A stretch of DNA of 64,000 nucleotides, from assembly GCA_022394755.1 (NCBI GenBank), contig JAGFCA010000060.1:1-64000 (forward strand), read 5' to 3'. A program made the position numbers and the translations under genes. The first letter of the stretch is position 1; every line of letters starts with the position of its first letter. Below the pieces are notes generated by a model, which saw nothing but the letters and a program-made list of their open reading frames with translations, was not told where the DNA came from and did no database searches. The DNA is from Candidatus Poribacteria bacterium. GTDB taxonomy: Bacteria; Poribacteria; WGA-4E; WGA-3G. Positions 9,435 to 17,861 of this stretch are shown here, one piece after another.

Positions 9435-11462
9435 ATGGAACTAGAAAAAACTTTCACCAATTCAATTGGTATGCAGTTCGTTAGAGTAGAAGCGGGAAAT
9501 TTCATGATGGGGTCTGAAAAGGCTAACCTTCCTGATGAAATAATATCCGAAAAGGAATACCTGCGTGATGGGGATTGGGATGAAAACCCCATACATCAAG
9601 TGACTATCGCGAATCCTTTTTATGTAGGGATATATCAGGTAACAAACCTTCAATATGAGGAATTCCAACCTGAACATAAAGACTTACGAGGGAAGTTGGG
9701 ATTTTCTAATGAAGATGATGAAGCGGTTGTATTTGTAGATTGGTACGATGCAACTAATTTCTGCAATTGGTTATCTGAAAAAGAGGGTAAGACCTACCGA
9801 TTACCTACCGAGGCAGAATGGGAGTATGTATGTAGAGCAGGAACAACCAGCCACTTTCATACAGGGGACACCTTACCAAAAGAATTTCATAAGAACATTG
9901 GAGAGAGTTGGTATCCAGATGATGCGCGTAGTCGTGGAACAGAGGAAATTATGCAATTGCATGTAGGCAAAACCCCATCTAATGCTTGGGGTATATATGA
10001 TATGCATGGAAATGTTGAGGAGTGGTGTCAAGATTGGTATGGACCGTATGAATCAGATTCTCAGACTGATCCAATAGGTAGAGAAAATGGTTTATATCGC
10101 GTAACCCGTGGTGGAAGTCATTCAACTCTACTTTGTTATTTACGATCTGCAAATCGCTTGGGAGCGGTTCCAGAAGATAAGAGTTGGTATATAGGTTTTA
10201 GGGTTGTTTGTGGTGAAATTTCTGAGGTATCAAAATCCCTGCCAGTTACAAAGGTAGGATCATGGGGATTAAATGTAAGAAAGATAGATGTTACGACCGG
10301 TACTACACAGGGTAATCCAGATACACCATACTTTGAGGATCCGATACCGTTTGTTAAAATACCTGATGGATCAAATGGACCGCTCTTTTCATCTCACAAC
10401 CACGTACCAGCGATAGTTGAGTGTCCTAATGGAGATATGTTTGCTGCATGGTATTCGTGTGTAACAGAACGGGGTCGGGAGTTAACGTTAGCAGCAAGCC
10501 GATTACGTCATGGTGAATCTGAATGGGAGGAAGCAGAACCATTTTGGGGTCCACCTGATAGAAACAATCATGCGACATCTCTTTGGCGTAATGAAAATGG
10601 ACGTATTTACCATTTCAATGGACTTTCAGCAGCAGCGACCTGGGGACCTTTAGCATTAATCATGCGTTATTCAGATGACAATTGTGCTACTTGGTCTAAA
10701 CCTAGTTTTATTTCTCCAGAACATCAACTTAGACATATGCCCATTGCATCAGTGTTTCGTAGACAAGACGGTTCGATCTTACTTGCTTGTGATGCAGTTA
10801 CAGGTGGTAATGGTGGAACAGCAGTATGGATTAGTGAAGATGATGGTGAAACCTGGTATGATCCAGGAGCTGGACAAGGTGTACCAGATTTTAGTGCTGG
10901 TAACAGTGGGGGATGGGTTGCAGGAATTCATGCTGCAGTAGTGGAATTAACAGATGGACGTCTTATGGCATTTGGTAGAGGAGACACGATAGATGAGCGA
11001 ATGCCACAAAGTGTATCAGAAGATGGTGGTAAAACTTGGCATTACAGTGCTACACAATTTCCACCTGTATCTGGTGGACAGAGATGTGTATTATTACGGT
11101 TACAAGAAGGACCAATTTTACTTATCTCGTTTACAGGAAGTAGAAAGACACCAGAAACAATGTCAATATTAGATGAATCAGGAAATGAACGTAATGTTAC
11201 AGGTATGTTTAGTGCACTATCTTATGATGATGGAAATACTTGGTCTCATATACGTTTAATTACAGACGATGGTCCTGACCGAGAAATTGAAACAATGGAT
11301 GGTCGTCCATTTATAATGGGTTTTAATTCCGCCGAACCGGGTGGGTATCTTGCTATGTGTCAAGGACAGAATGGTATAGTCCACTTAATCTCCAGCAAAC
11401 AACATTATAGGTTTAATTATGCGTGGTTAACACAATCACCACCATCCAAAGTGAGGAATTAA
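9435..11462 (+). CDS. FGE-sulfatase domain fused to a sialidase (BNR) domain
   Basis: This 675-residue protein has two parts. Residues 1-262 are a formylglycine-generating-enzyme/SUMF1-type domain (NSIGMQFVRVEAGNFMMGSE, RLPTEAEWEYVCRAG, WGIYDMHGNVEEWCQDWYG, RVTRGGS, GFRVVC). Residues ~290-675 are a sialidase-like beta-propeller with Asp-box repeats (SEDDGETW, SEDGGKTW, SYDDGNTW, and a weaker YSDDNCATW). The Cys pair of true formylglycine-generating enzymes is not evident: only one Cys, in GGSHSTLLCYLRSANR, lies there. The domain may therefore bind or oxidise something other than sulfatases. No signal peptide is seen, so the protein is probably cytoplasmic. It is followed 1 nt later by the PhyH dioxygenase gene, so the two are co-translated. 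The likely role is glycan or small-molecule processing. Confidence 0.85.
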   Translation: MELEKTFTNSIGMQFVRVEAGNFMMGSEKANLPDEIISEKEYLRDGDWDENPIHQVTIANPFYVGIYQVTNLQYEEFQPEHKDLRGKLGFSNEDDEAVVFVDWYDATNFCNWLSEKEGKTYRLPTEAEWEYVCRAGTTSHFHTGDTLPKEFHKNIGESWYPDDARSRGTEEIMQLHVGKTPSNAWGIYDMHGNVEEWCQDWYGPYESDSQTDPIGRENGLYRVTRGGSHSTLLCYLRSANRLGAVPEDKSWYIGFRVVCGEISEVSKSLPVTKVGSWGLNVRKIDVTTGTTQGNPDTPYFEDPIPFVKIPDGSNGPLFSSHNHVPAIVECPNGDMFAAWYSCVTERGRELTLAASRLRHGESEWEEAEPFWGPPDRNNHATSLWRNENGRIYHFNGLSAAATWGPLALIMRYSDDNCATWSKPSFISPEHQLRHMPIASVFRRQDGSILLACDAVTGGNGGTAVWISEDDGETWYDPGAGQGVPDFSAGNSGGWVAGIHAAVVELTDGRLMAFGRGDTIDERMPQSVSEDGGKTWHYSATQFPPVSGGQRCVLLRLQEGPILLISFTGSRKTPETMSILDESGNERNVTGMFSALSYDDGNTWSHIRLITDDGPDREIETMDGRPFIMGFNSAEPGGYLAMCQGQNGIVHLISSKQHYRFNYAWLTQSPPSKVRN

Positions 11463-11463
11463 T

Positions 11464-12354
11464 ATGAAACTTCCTTTTCTGGAACAGGAGATAGATGTAA
11501 GAACAGATTTAAGAGAGAGTAATGACATATTAGATAATCCATTGGCTTTGAAGGAAAGGATGCATGAAGATGGTTATCTATTAATTCGAGATCTGCATGC
11601 TAAGGATGAAGTTCTTGCTGCCCGAAAGGTCATATTAGAAAAATTAGATGGTAAAGGTATGCTTTTACCTGATGCACCTTTAATGGATGGGATATTCAAT
11701 CCAGATTATCCAGAACCAACTTCTACCGGTTCTATGGGAAATAAACAGCTGACAAAACTACCGGAATTCCAAGCGGTTGTAGAAGGGAAACCGGTAATGG
11801 GTTTCTTTAAAGAATTTCTTGGTGGAGAAGCACGTACATTTGATTTCAAATGGTTACGTACAGCTGGACCAGGCTCCGGTTCTCATATACATTATGATAT
11901 AGTATTTATGGGAAGAGGCACACAAGATTTATATAGTTGTTGGACTCCTTTTGGTGATGTGTCCTTGGACATGGGACCGATAGTGTTCTGTCTTGGTTCT
12001 AATCGATTTGATAAGGTTAGAAAGACCTACGGTCAATCTGATGTTGATCGTGACCTGATTGAGGGACATTTTAGTCATAAACCTCTTGATGTTATAGAGA
12101 AGTTTGGAGGGTATTGGGCAACAACATCATTTTCTGCTGGTGATGTTATTATATTTAGCATGTTTCTGATGCATGCATCACTGGTTAATACTTCAGATAA
12201 AATAAGGATTACAGCGGATACACGTTATCAACTTGCATCTGAACCAATTGATGAACGGTGGATTGGAGAGAATCCAAAAGGTCATTATTCTTGGAAACAG
12301 AAAGATGCAAAAATTGAACCTTTAGAAGAATCTCGTCGAAGGTGGGGTGTATAA
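11464..12354 (+). CDS. phytanoyl-CoA dioxygenase (PhyH) family protein
   Basis: This 296-residue protein belongs to the Fe(II)/2-oxoglutarate-dependent PhyH family. The HxD iron-ligand pair is visible in SHIHYDIVFMG, and the distal His is in LMHASLVNTSDKIRITADTR, whose Arg is the likely 2-oxoglutarate ligand. WTPFGDVSLDMGPIVFCLGS is the usual core strand pair. Members hydroxylate small molecules, and the substrate here is unknown. The gene starts 1 nt after the FGE-sialidase stop codon and ends exactly where the first phospholipase D frame begins, so it is inside a tight operon. PhyH genes are strongly expanded in Poribacteria. Confidence 0.88.
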   Translation: MKLPFLEQEIDVRTDLRESNDILDNPLALKERMHEDGYLLIRDLHAKDEVLAARKVILEKLDGKGMLLPDAPLMDGIFNPDYPEPTSTGSMGNKQLTKLPEFQAVVEGKPVMGFFKEFLGGEARTFDFKWLRTAGPGSGSHIHYDIVFMGRGTQDLYSCWTPFGDVSLDMGPIVFCLGSNRFDKVRKTYGQSDVDRDLIEGHFSHKPLDVIEKFGGYWATTSFSAGDVIIFSMFLMHASLVNTSDKIRITADTRYQLASEPIDERWIGENPKGHYSWKQKDAKIEPLEESRRRWGV

Positions 12355-13413
12355 TTGAATAGAAAAATTATTAAGCATTACCCAAAATCTAATATTAGTC
12401 TATCTATCCTTATCATAATAACCTTACTGATAAATGTGTTTTCATTTGGATATAATTCTCAAGCATCAGATGAGGGATCATGTGAAGTATATTTCAGTAA
12501 AGAGTCAATCACCCAAACTTTGCCATTAGACAAACGCTTGATTTCAAGGTTGAATTCTGCCACCGTAAGTATAGATGCAGCATTATACGATCTGGATTCT
12601 ACTCCAATAGCAAATGCTCTGATTAATGCACACAAAAGAAATGTAAATGTAAGGGTTGTCTTAGAGAACACTAATGCAGATGAAGACGAGGTAGACCTTC
12701 TGGAACAAGCTGGAATTGTGGTTAAAGACGATGGTGATAATAGAGGATTGATGCATCATAAATTCTTTATTATTGATGGCCGTTATGTGTGGACTGGTTC
12801 ATATAACACAACCTTCAACGGTGCTTATAGAAATAACAATAATGTGTTATGGATAGAATCTATGAAACTTGCCACTAATTTTACACAAGAATTTCGTGAA
12901 ATGTATGTACTTAATCAATATGGTAAATTCTCAGATACAAATATCCAATTTCCATTAATAACATTAAAGGATGGTACAGAAATTAGGACATTCTTTTCTC
13001 CAGAGAATGATACTATAACACCCTTGCTTGAAGAGATAAGGTCAGCCCAAAAATCAATTCACTTTATGGCATTCTCTTTTACCCATGATAGATTAGGCGA
13101 TGCAATTCGTGAGAAACATAAGAAAGGAATAGTAGTAAAAGGGATTTTTGATGAGAGTGGTCTAAACCGATATTCAGAGTATCAAGTAATGGATAGAGAT
13201 GGTCTTTCTGTTACAGTTGATAGAACGCGTGGTGCAATGCACCATAAAGTAATTATAATAGATGAAAAGACAGTGATTACCGGGTCATATAATTTTTCCA
13301 AGAGTGCTGAAATCCGTAATACAGAAAACCTACTGATTATTAAAGGAAATAAGAAGATAGCACAGGTATATATTGATGAGTTTCGCCGTTTGGGGTTTCC
13401 TATTTCGAAGTAA
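12355..13413 (+). CDS. phospholipase D family protein, exported (copy 1)
   Basis: This 352-residue protein has an N-terminal hydrophobic signal or anchor (residues 13-32) and two complete HxKx4D catalytic motifs: MHHKFFIID followed by GSYN, and MHHKVIIID followed by GSYNFS. Two HKD motifs in one chain form a full active site, as in phospholipase D/nuclease family enzymes. It could be a phospholipase, a cardiolipin-synthase-like enzyme or a periplasmic nuclease; the short size and export signal favour a Nuc/PLD-like hydrolase. The start is TTG, directly after the PhyH stop and with GGTGGGG upstream. A close paralogue follows 72 nt downstream. Confidence 0.88.
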   Translation: MNRKIIKHYPKSNISLSILIIITLLINVFSFGYNSQASDEGSCEVYFSKESITQTLPLDKRLISRLNSATVSIDAALYDLDSTPIANALINAHKRNVNVRVVLENTNADEDEVDLLEQAGIVVKDDGDNRGLMHHKFFIIDGRYVWTGSYNTTFNGAYRNNNNVLWIESMKLATNFTQEFREMYVLNQYGKFSDTNIQFPLITLKDGTEIRTFFSPENDTITPLLEEIRSAQKSIHFMAFSFTHDRLGDAIREKHKKGIVVKGIFDESGLNRYSEYQVMDRDGLSVTVDRTRGAMHHKVIIIDEKTVITGSYNFSKSAEIRNTENLLIIKGNKKIAQVYIDEFRRLGFPISK

Positions 13414-13485
13414 GTAGTACGAAATTACTATTGATAATCAGCAAAATAGATTCAATCAATACCCTTTTACCAACCATATAGGACT

Positions 13486-14571
13486 ATGAATCAAGATCCA
13501 AATTATATTGAATCCGTGCCTACGAAGTCTCTGAAATCACGATTTGTTCCATTTTGTCTACTCATAATTATAGCAGTTGGTATAGGCTTTGGAATAAGGC
13601 ATTATAGGAACATACCAAATCAATCGACTGAATCTGGTACATGGCAAGTGTATTTCAGCGATGTAGTTAATGGAAATAGTAGCATTTCGTTGGAAAATCG
13701 TCTCATTGAGAAGTTAGGTATAGCCTCCAACCGTATTGATGCAGCATTATATGATCTCGACTCTCGACCTATAACAGATGCGATAATTGAAGCACATGAG
13801 CGGAATGTAAAGGTGAGAATTTTTGCAGAAAACGATAATGTGGATGAGGAGGAATTTCAACGGCTAAAAGAATCAGGTATATCAGTTTTAGACGATAGTG
13901 ATAATGATGGATTAATGCATCATAAATTTTTTGTAATTGATGGACGGTATGTATGGACAGGTTCGTACAATCCTACTTATAGGGGAGCAAATACGAATAA
14001 TAATAATGTTGTCTGGATAGATTCACCTGCCCTTGCAACAAATTTTACACAAGAATTTCGTGAATTGTATGTATTAGCAGAATTTGGTCGTACATCAGAT
14101 AAGAATATACCATTCCAGAATATTAAATTGAACGATGGGACAAAGATTACCACCTATTTCGCACCTGAAAATGATACTATTTCTCCACTATTGAAAGAAA
14201 TTAAAGCAGCAGAAGAATCTATACATTTCATGGCTTTTTCATTCACCCATGATAAGTTAGGAAAGGAGATGCGAGAACAGTATAAAACAGGTATTCAGGT
14301 TAATGGGATATTTGATGCTAACCAGAAGAAGAGTAATAAAAGTTACTCGGAATATGATAGTATGAAGAAGGCTGGGTTGTCTGTTAGATTAGATAATGAA
14401 CCAGGGACGATGCATCATAAGGTTATCATTATAGATGAAGAAACAGTAATTACTGGTTCATATAATTTCTCAAAAAATGCTGAAACACGAAACAGTGAAA
14501 ACTTATTGATTATCAAAAATAATAATAAAATAGCAGAAGCATACTTGGATGAGTTTAAGCGAATTAAGTAA
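13486..14571 (+). CDS. phospholipase D family protein, membrane-anchored (copy 2)
   Basis: This 361-residue paralogue of the preceding gene shares long stretches with it (IDAALYDLDS, ATNFTQEFRE, SIHFMAFSFTHD). Both HxKx4D motifs are kept (MHHKFFVID with GSYN; MHHKVIIID with GSYNFS). The N-terminus differs: a cytoplasmic leader of about 20 residues, then one transmembrane helix (FVPFCLLIIIAVGIGFGI). The pair therefore probably arose by tandem duplication followed by different targeting. Its 3' end is 23 nt from the convergent HtrA-like gene. The substrate is unknown. Confidence 0.88.
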   Translation: MNQDPNYIESVPTKSLKSRFVPFCLLIIIAVGIGFGIRHYRNIPNQSTESGTWQVYFSDVVNGNSSISLENRLIEKLGIASNRIDAALYDLDSRPITDAIIEAHERNVKVRIFAENDNVDEEEFQRLKESGISVLDDSDNDGLMHHKFFVIDGRYVWTGSYNPTYRGANTNNNNVVWIDSPALATNFTQEFRELYVLAEFGRTSDKNIPFQNIKLNDGTKITTYFAPENDTISPLLKEIKAAEESIHFMAFSFTHDKLGKEMREQYKTGIQVNGIFDANQKKSNKSYSEYDSMKKAGLSVRLDNEPGTMHHKVIIIDEETVITGSYNFSKNAETRNSENLLIIKNNNKIAEAYLDEFKRIK

Positions 14572-14594
14572 GTTTTTTCAGATAAGTAAAAGAC

Positions 14595-15671
14595 TTATTT
14601 TGAATCTTGTCTTTCTCCAAGTTTAACAGTATGACTCAGCACACGTCCATCTCTTTGTATTTTTAGAGTGATATCTGTCCGTGGAGTCGTTGTTCCTACT
14701 CTTCTGAGAAGTTCAAAGTAGTGTCTGATTGGATCATTATTAAATTCAAGGATAATATCTCTTGGTAAGAGTCCGCTTTTATGTGCAGGACTGTCTTGAA
14801 CGACACGTGTAATGAAAACGCCATAGTTATTTGTTTCTATATCTACCCCGAGCCATCCTCTGGAAACTTTACCATTTTTGATGATCTCATCAGCGACAGA
14901 CTTGACAGTTTCTATTGGTAATGCAAAAGTAATTTCTTGTGTTTTCATCAATTGAATTGGGGGTTGTAATAATCCAAAGTCAGTTTGCTCAGTGAGTATC
15001 GCCATTATCATTCCAACCACTTCACCCGATGTATTAATAACTGCCCCACCGCTATTCCCAGGTGAAATTGGAACATTAATTTTTATTAGTTCATCACATG
15101 GAAGTTCGGGTAAGAATTCACACCCACAAACAATACCGAATGAAACGATAGGATGATTACCCTGTGTACTTCCGATAGTAAAAACAAATGAACCTGTACC
15201 CAATTGAGTTGAATCCCCTTGTTTTACTCTTTTTGGTAATTCATCATCAACTTTCAAAACAACTATATCAGTTAATTTATCTATTCCAATAACTTTGGCA
15301 ACAGATTTTTTATTGTTATGAAAAACCACTTCAATATAATTTGGGTTGAAACTGAATGAAGTTGTAGCAATGTGTCCATTTTTATCTAATAAAATCCCGG
15401 AACTAATATCTTGCTGAAGAGTTGTAATATTGCCGATATTCTCTTGCAATCTATTTCTTACATTTTGAGTTGCTAATACCTTCACCACAGCAGGACTTGC
15501 TGTTTTGATAACCTTCTTAAATTCCTTTTCAAACAGTTGCAAAACATTATTATTTGCTTCAGTTGGCAGCACTGTTATGGCAAGAAATAGTAGGATATAC
15601 ATGAATGTATGTATTAAATAGTTATTTATACTGTTAGTCTTCGATGTATATAGGTTTTCATTATTTAACAT
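14595..15671 (-). CDS. HtrA/DegS-like trypsin-fold protein with PDZ domain, catalytic His missing
   Basis: This 358-residue protein has an N-terminal hydrophobic signal or anchor (20-38), a trypsin-like domain (~45-265) and one PDZ domain (~270-350: RGWLGVDIETNNYGVFITRV, SPAHKSGLLPRDIILEFNN). The nucleophile motif SPGNSGGA (Ser207) and the Asp in DKLTDIVVLK (Asp135) are present. Where HtrA proteins have the His of 'TNNHV', this protein has TTSFSF, so the His is replaced by Phe106. It may be proteolytically dead, or act as a sensor or chaperone. It is 35 nt downstream of the anti-sigma gene in a sigma/anti-sigma/HtrA operon, an arrangement that recalls envelope stress control. A GAGGA ribosome site precedes the ATG. 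Confidence 0.85.
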   Translation of the reverse strand: MLNNENLYTSKTNSINNYLIHTFMYILLFLAITVLPTEANNNVLQLFEKEFKKVIKTASPAVVKVLATQNVRNRLQENIGNITTLQQDISSGILLDKNGHIATTSFSFNPNYIEVVFHNNKKSVAKVIGIDKLTDIVVLKVDDELPKRVKQGDSTQLGTGSFVFTIGSTQGNHPIVSFGIVCGCEFLPELPCDELIKINVPISPGNSGGAVINTSGEVVGMIMAILTEQTDFGLLQPPIQLMKTQEITFALPIETVKSVADEIIKNGKVSRGWLGVDIETNNYGVFITRVVQDSPAHKSGLLPRDIILEFNNDPIRHYFELLRRVGTTTPRTDITLKIQRDGRVLSHTVKLGERQDSK

Positions 15672-15706
15672 GTGGATTCCTCATCCAAAATATTAGTAGT
15701 AGAATT

Positions 15707-16300
15707 CTATAGACCTCCACCAGTGACAGGTGTTGAATAACTTACTTGTTTAAGGACATATCTTCGTTGCATTGGTTTTCCAGAAACAGTGTGTGAAAAA
15801 CCAGAGAAGGTCGTACCTAAATGAGTCTGGTTGTTTCTAAGTGTTTGCCGATTTGATTGAGTTCCTGATTCTTCAACGATAACTGAATTGGATTTATCAT
15901 CTACAGATTGTGTAGTTTTGGAAAGTGTATCAGTTATTGTATTATTAACATTTCCAAAATTGAATGGATAAAGAAACATACCTGTGATAGCCAATACCAT
16001 AACGAAACCACCGCTTAGTGCCCATTTTGGAGTGACAAATTGTGTGTAAAGTCTTCTCCAGAACGAAATTGCTGCAGGTTGTTCTTGGCTTAGTTGTTGT
16101 TGTAGTGTTGATAAGAAATCAGGTGAAGGAACGTCCTGTGGTAGTTGTTGTAATTCAGAAACAGATTCACGGAAGAGTTTATATTCCTTCTGACACGCTT
16201 CACAATATTCAAGATGTTCCTCAAAAATCTGTAAAGAATTGAAATCAAGCGTATCTTCAAAATATGAAGAAAAGTTTTCCTCCATCTGTAGGCAGTTCAT
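15707..16300 (-). CDS. zinc-type anti-sigma factor, membrane-spanning
   Basis: This 197-residue protein has an N-terminal zinc-binding anti-sigma motif, His29-x3-Cys33-x2-Cys36 (EEHLEYCEACQKEY), then one transmembrane helix (~93-114, WALSGGFVMVLAITGMFLYP). A poorly conserved Ser/Thr/Gln-rich outer region follows. This is the standard layout of a membrane-bound anti-sigma factor that holds its ECF sigma at the membrane and releases it on an external signal. Its ATG overlaps the sigma factor stop codon by 4 nt, implying coupled translation. It should bind the adjacent sigma factor. The HtrA-like protein encoded next is the obvious candidate for sensing through its outer domain. Confidence 0.85.
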   Translation of the reverse strand: MNCLQMEENFSSYFEDTLDFNSLQIFEEHLEYCEACQKEYKLFRESVSELQQLPQDVPSPDFLSTLQQQLSQEQPAAISFWRRLYTQFVTPKWALSGGFVMVLAITGMFLYPFNFGNVNNTITDTLSKTTQSVDDKSNSVIVEESGTQSNRQTLRNNQTHLGTTFSGFSHTVSGKPMQRRYVLKQVSYSTPVTGGGL

Positions 16301-16905
16301 ATTGTCTCCATGTATGGCTTAAGTTTATTTTTTAGCATTAATCGTGCTCGATTGATTCGAGATTTTGTTGTACCACTTCGTAGTTCAAGAATTTTGCTTA
16401 TTTCCTCATAACTTAATCCTTGAACATCTCTTAGTATGAGTGGGTATCTGTACTGTTCAGGTAATTCAGCAATAGCACTTTGAATTGTATGTCGTAGTTC
16501 CTTCCGTTCAATAGCGACTTCAGGTTGTAATGCGGTATCAGCAGGTGCGATTGCAATGATATCAATATCTTCTTCATTTTCACCATTATCATTATATTTT
16601 GAAGCGACATTATCAACACGAAATTTTTCTCGTCGACCTGTATTCCTGATATGATTTTTGCACAGATTCTTTGCGATAAAGTACATCCAAGTCTTGAACT
16701 GTGCCCGACCAGGTTTGTATCGATCAGCGGCTTTATACATACGGATAAAGGTCTCTTGAGCGAGATCCTCAGCATTATCTCTATCGCCAGTAAACTTTGC
16801 TATAAAGTTAATAAGCGGTTGCTGATGTCTGCGAACCAAAAGAGTGAAAGCATTTTCATCACCTTTTTGGAATTGTTGCATTAATTTATCATCTAATTCA
16901 GCCAT
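16297..16905 (-). CDS. ECF-type RNA polymerase sigma factor
   Basis: Region 2 (LVRRHQQPLINFIAKFTGDR, DNAEDLAQETFIRMYKAADR, FKTWMYFIAKNLCKNHIR) and region 4 (ELPEQYRYPLILRDVQGLSY, YEEISKILELRSGTTKSRIN) identify an extracytoplasmic-function sigma factor of about 200 residues. The frame can be extended to a TTG at 16959. I choose the ATG at 16905 because a strong GGAGGG ribosome site lies just upstream, and the extra 18 residues are not family-like. A perfect 9-bp inverted repeat sits immediately upstream of that ribosome site. It forms an operon with its anti-sigma factor (4-nt overlap) and the HtrA-like protein. Confidence 0.92.
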   Translation of the reverse strand: MAELDDKLMQQFQKGDENAFTLLVRRHQQPLINFIAKFTGDRDNAEDLAQETFIRMYKAADRYKPGRAQFKTWMYFIAKNLCKNHIRNTGRREKFRVDNVASKYNDNGENEEDIDIIAIAPADTALQPEVAIERKELRHTIQSAIAELPEQYRYPLILRDVQGLSYEEISKILELRSGTTKSRINRARLMLKNKLKPYMETI

Positions 16906-16918
16906 CTGACCCTCCGAA

Positions 16919-16938
16919 GGTGTATATTCATATACACC
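16919..16938. promoter_or_regulatory. perfect inverted repeat next to the sigma factor ribosome site
   Basis: GGTGTATATTCATATACACC is a perfect 9-bp inverted repeat with a 2-nt centre. It ends 13 nt before the ATG of the ECF sigma gene, directly next to its GGAGGG site. It could be an operator for a dimeric regulator, or an mRNA hairpin affecting translation of sigma. It is inside the alternative longer reading frame, which argues further against the upstream start. Confidence 0.45.
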
Positions 16939-17038
16939 GAAATGTGTATGGGGTTCCAAATTATTTTATGCAATTAATTAGAAGGATAAGATTCTTGGAT
17001 TTTATTGCGTTCGTACTAATGGTTATGACATCTTGCAC

Positions 17039-17399
17039 GTGTGTGTAAAGAATTTGTCACTATAAGTGTTTCTTGTATCAGAATTGCGGATTGGATTATT
17101 TTTCAGTTTATAGTTTTCAGTTTGAATTTTCGTGTATGAGTTATTTTTCTGAACAGTGGCTTAGTGTTTTGTGTCATCGTTTTTTCTATACATTTCGCTC
17201 CTCTGGAGCTCCCATATTGGGTAGTCAGGTGTTTCTACACAGCTTTCGCTACTCTGGATCTTGTGGAAATACAAGGAGTCAGGATTCGCAGATCCCTCCT
17301 ACAATGAGCAGAATTCATAAATTGAATCCTATGAATCAAGACAGTGTTGTAGATATATTCTTATACAATGTTGTAAGATGACAAAAAGTTTACACACCC
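17039..17399. mobile_element. miniature inverted-repeat element, copy 1 (361 bp)
   Basis: This non-coding element has terminal inverted repeats: GTGTGTGTAAAGAATTTGTC at the left, and a right end that reads GGGTGTGTAAACTTTTTGTC on the other strand (17 of 22 positions match). Near-identical flanking sequence, CATCTTGCAC at 17029-17038 and CATCTTGACC at 17400-17409, fits a 9-10 bp target duplication with two changes. Most of its interior matches the element at 44595-44890. It has roughly 65 extra bp in the middle, where a TTTCGCT.CTCTGGA segment appears twice. No transposase is encoded, and the 102-codon frame across it has no ribosome site or family match. It would need a transposase supplied elsewhere. 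Confidence 0.75.
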
Positions 17400-17861
17400 C
17401 ATCTTGACCGTGTGACTATAATCGTGTATGATATTTCATTAAATGGTATTTATTGTTTCATAGGCATTATAATTATTTACTTAAACCATCATGGGTAATC
17501 TGGTTCGTATGAAGAGAGACTATAAATCTTCATACAAATCCAATTAACGAAATTTACTATCATATCTGTCAGATTTAAATGACTAAAGAATAACAGTAAC
17601 TTGCAGAATATGTGGAATGACTACAAATCAATTATTGTTAAATTTTAACATTTCAAGCATGGATATGTCAAATTTAGCATAATCTATATACTTGTCTTAT
17701 TAGATAACGTGAGTTTGAAAACACTATTATGTAATTCGTTAGAATTAAAACAGAATCTACCAGATATTTAGGTACCATATTCTTATATATAAAGTTCATC
17801 TACATATTTCAAAATCAAGTTATTGATTAATAATTTTGTGATAATCTTATGGAGGTATTGA
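17400..17861. other. AT-rich intergenic region upstream of the methyltransferase gene
   Basis: I see no gene, RNA or clear terminator here. The region separates the miniature element from the rightward methyltransferase-UxaA pair and should contain their promoter. I cannot choose a -35/-10 pair with confidence in such AT-rich sequence. Confidence 0.4.

Noticed and set aside
14582..14601. Small AT hairpin (ATAAGT/ACTTAT) between convergent genes as a terminator
   Set aside because: The stem is only 6 AT-rich pairs and overlaps the HtrA stop codon, so I do not call it a terminator.
17073..17381. 102-codon open frame on the plus strand
   Set aside because: It lies wholly inside the miniature inverted-repeat element, has no ribosome site and has low-complexity, Phe/Ser/Cys-rich composition. 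The related element at 44.6 kb does not keep the frame.
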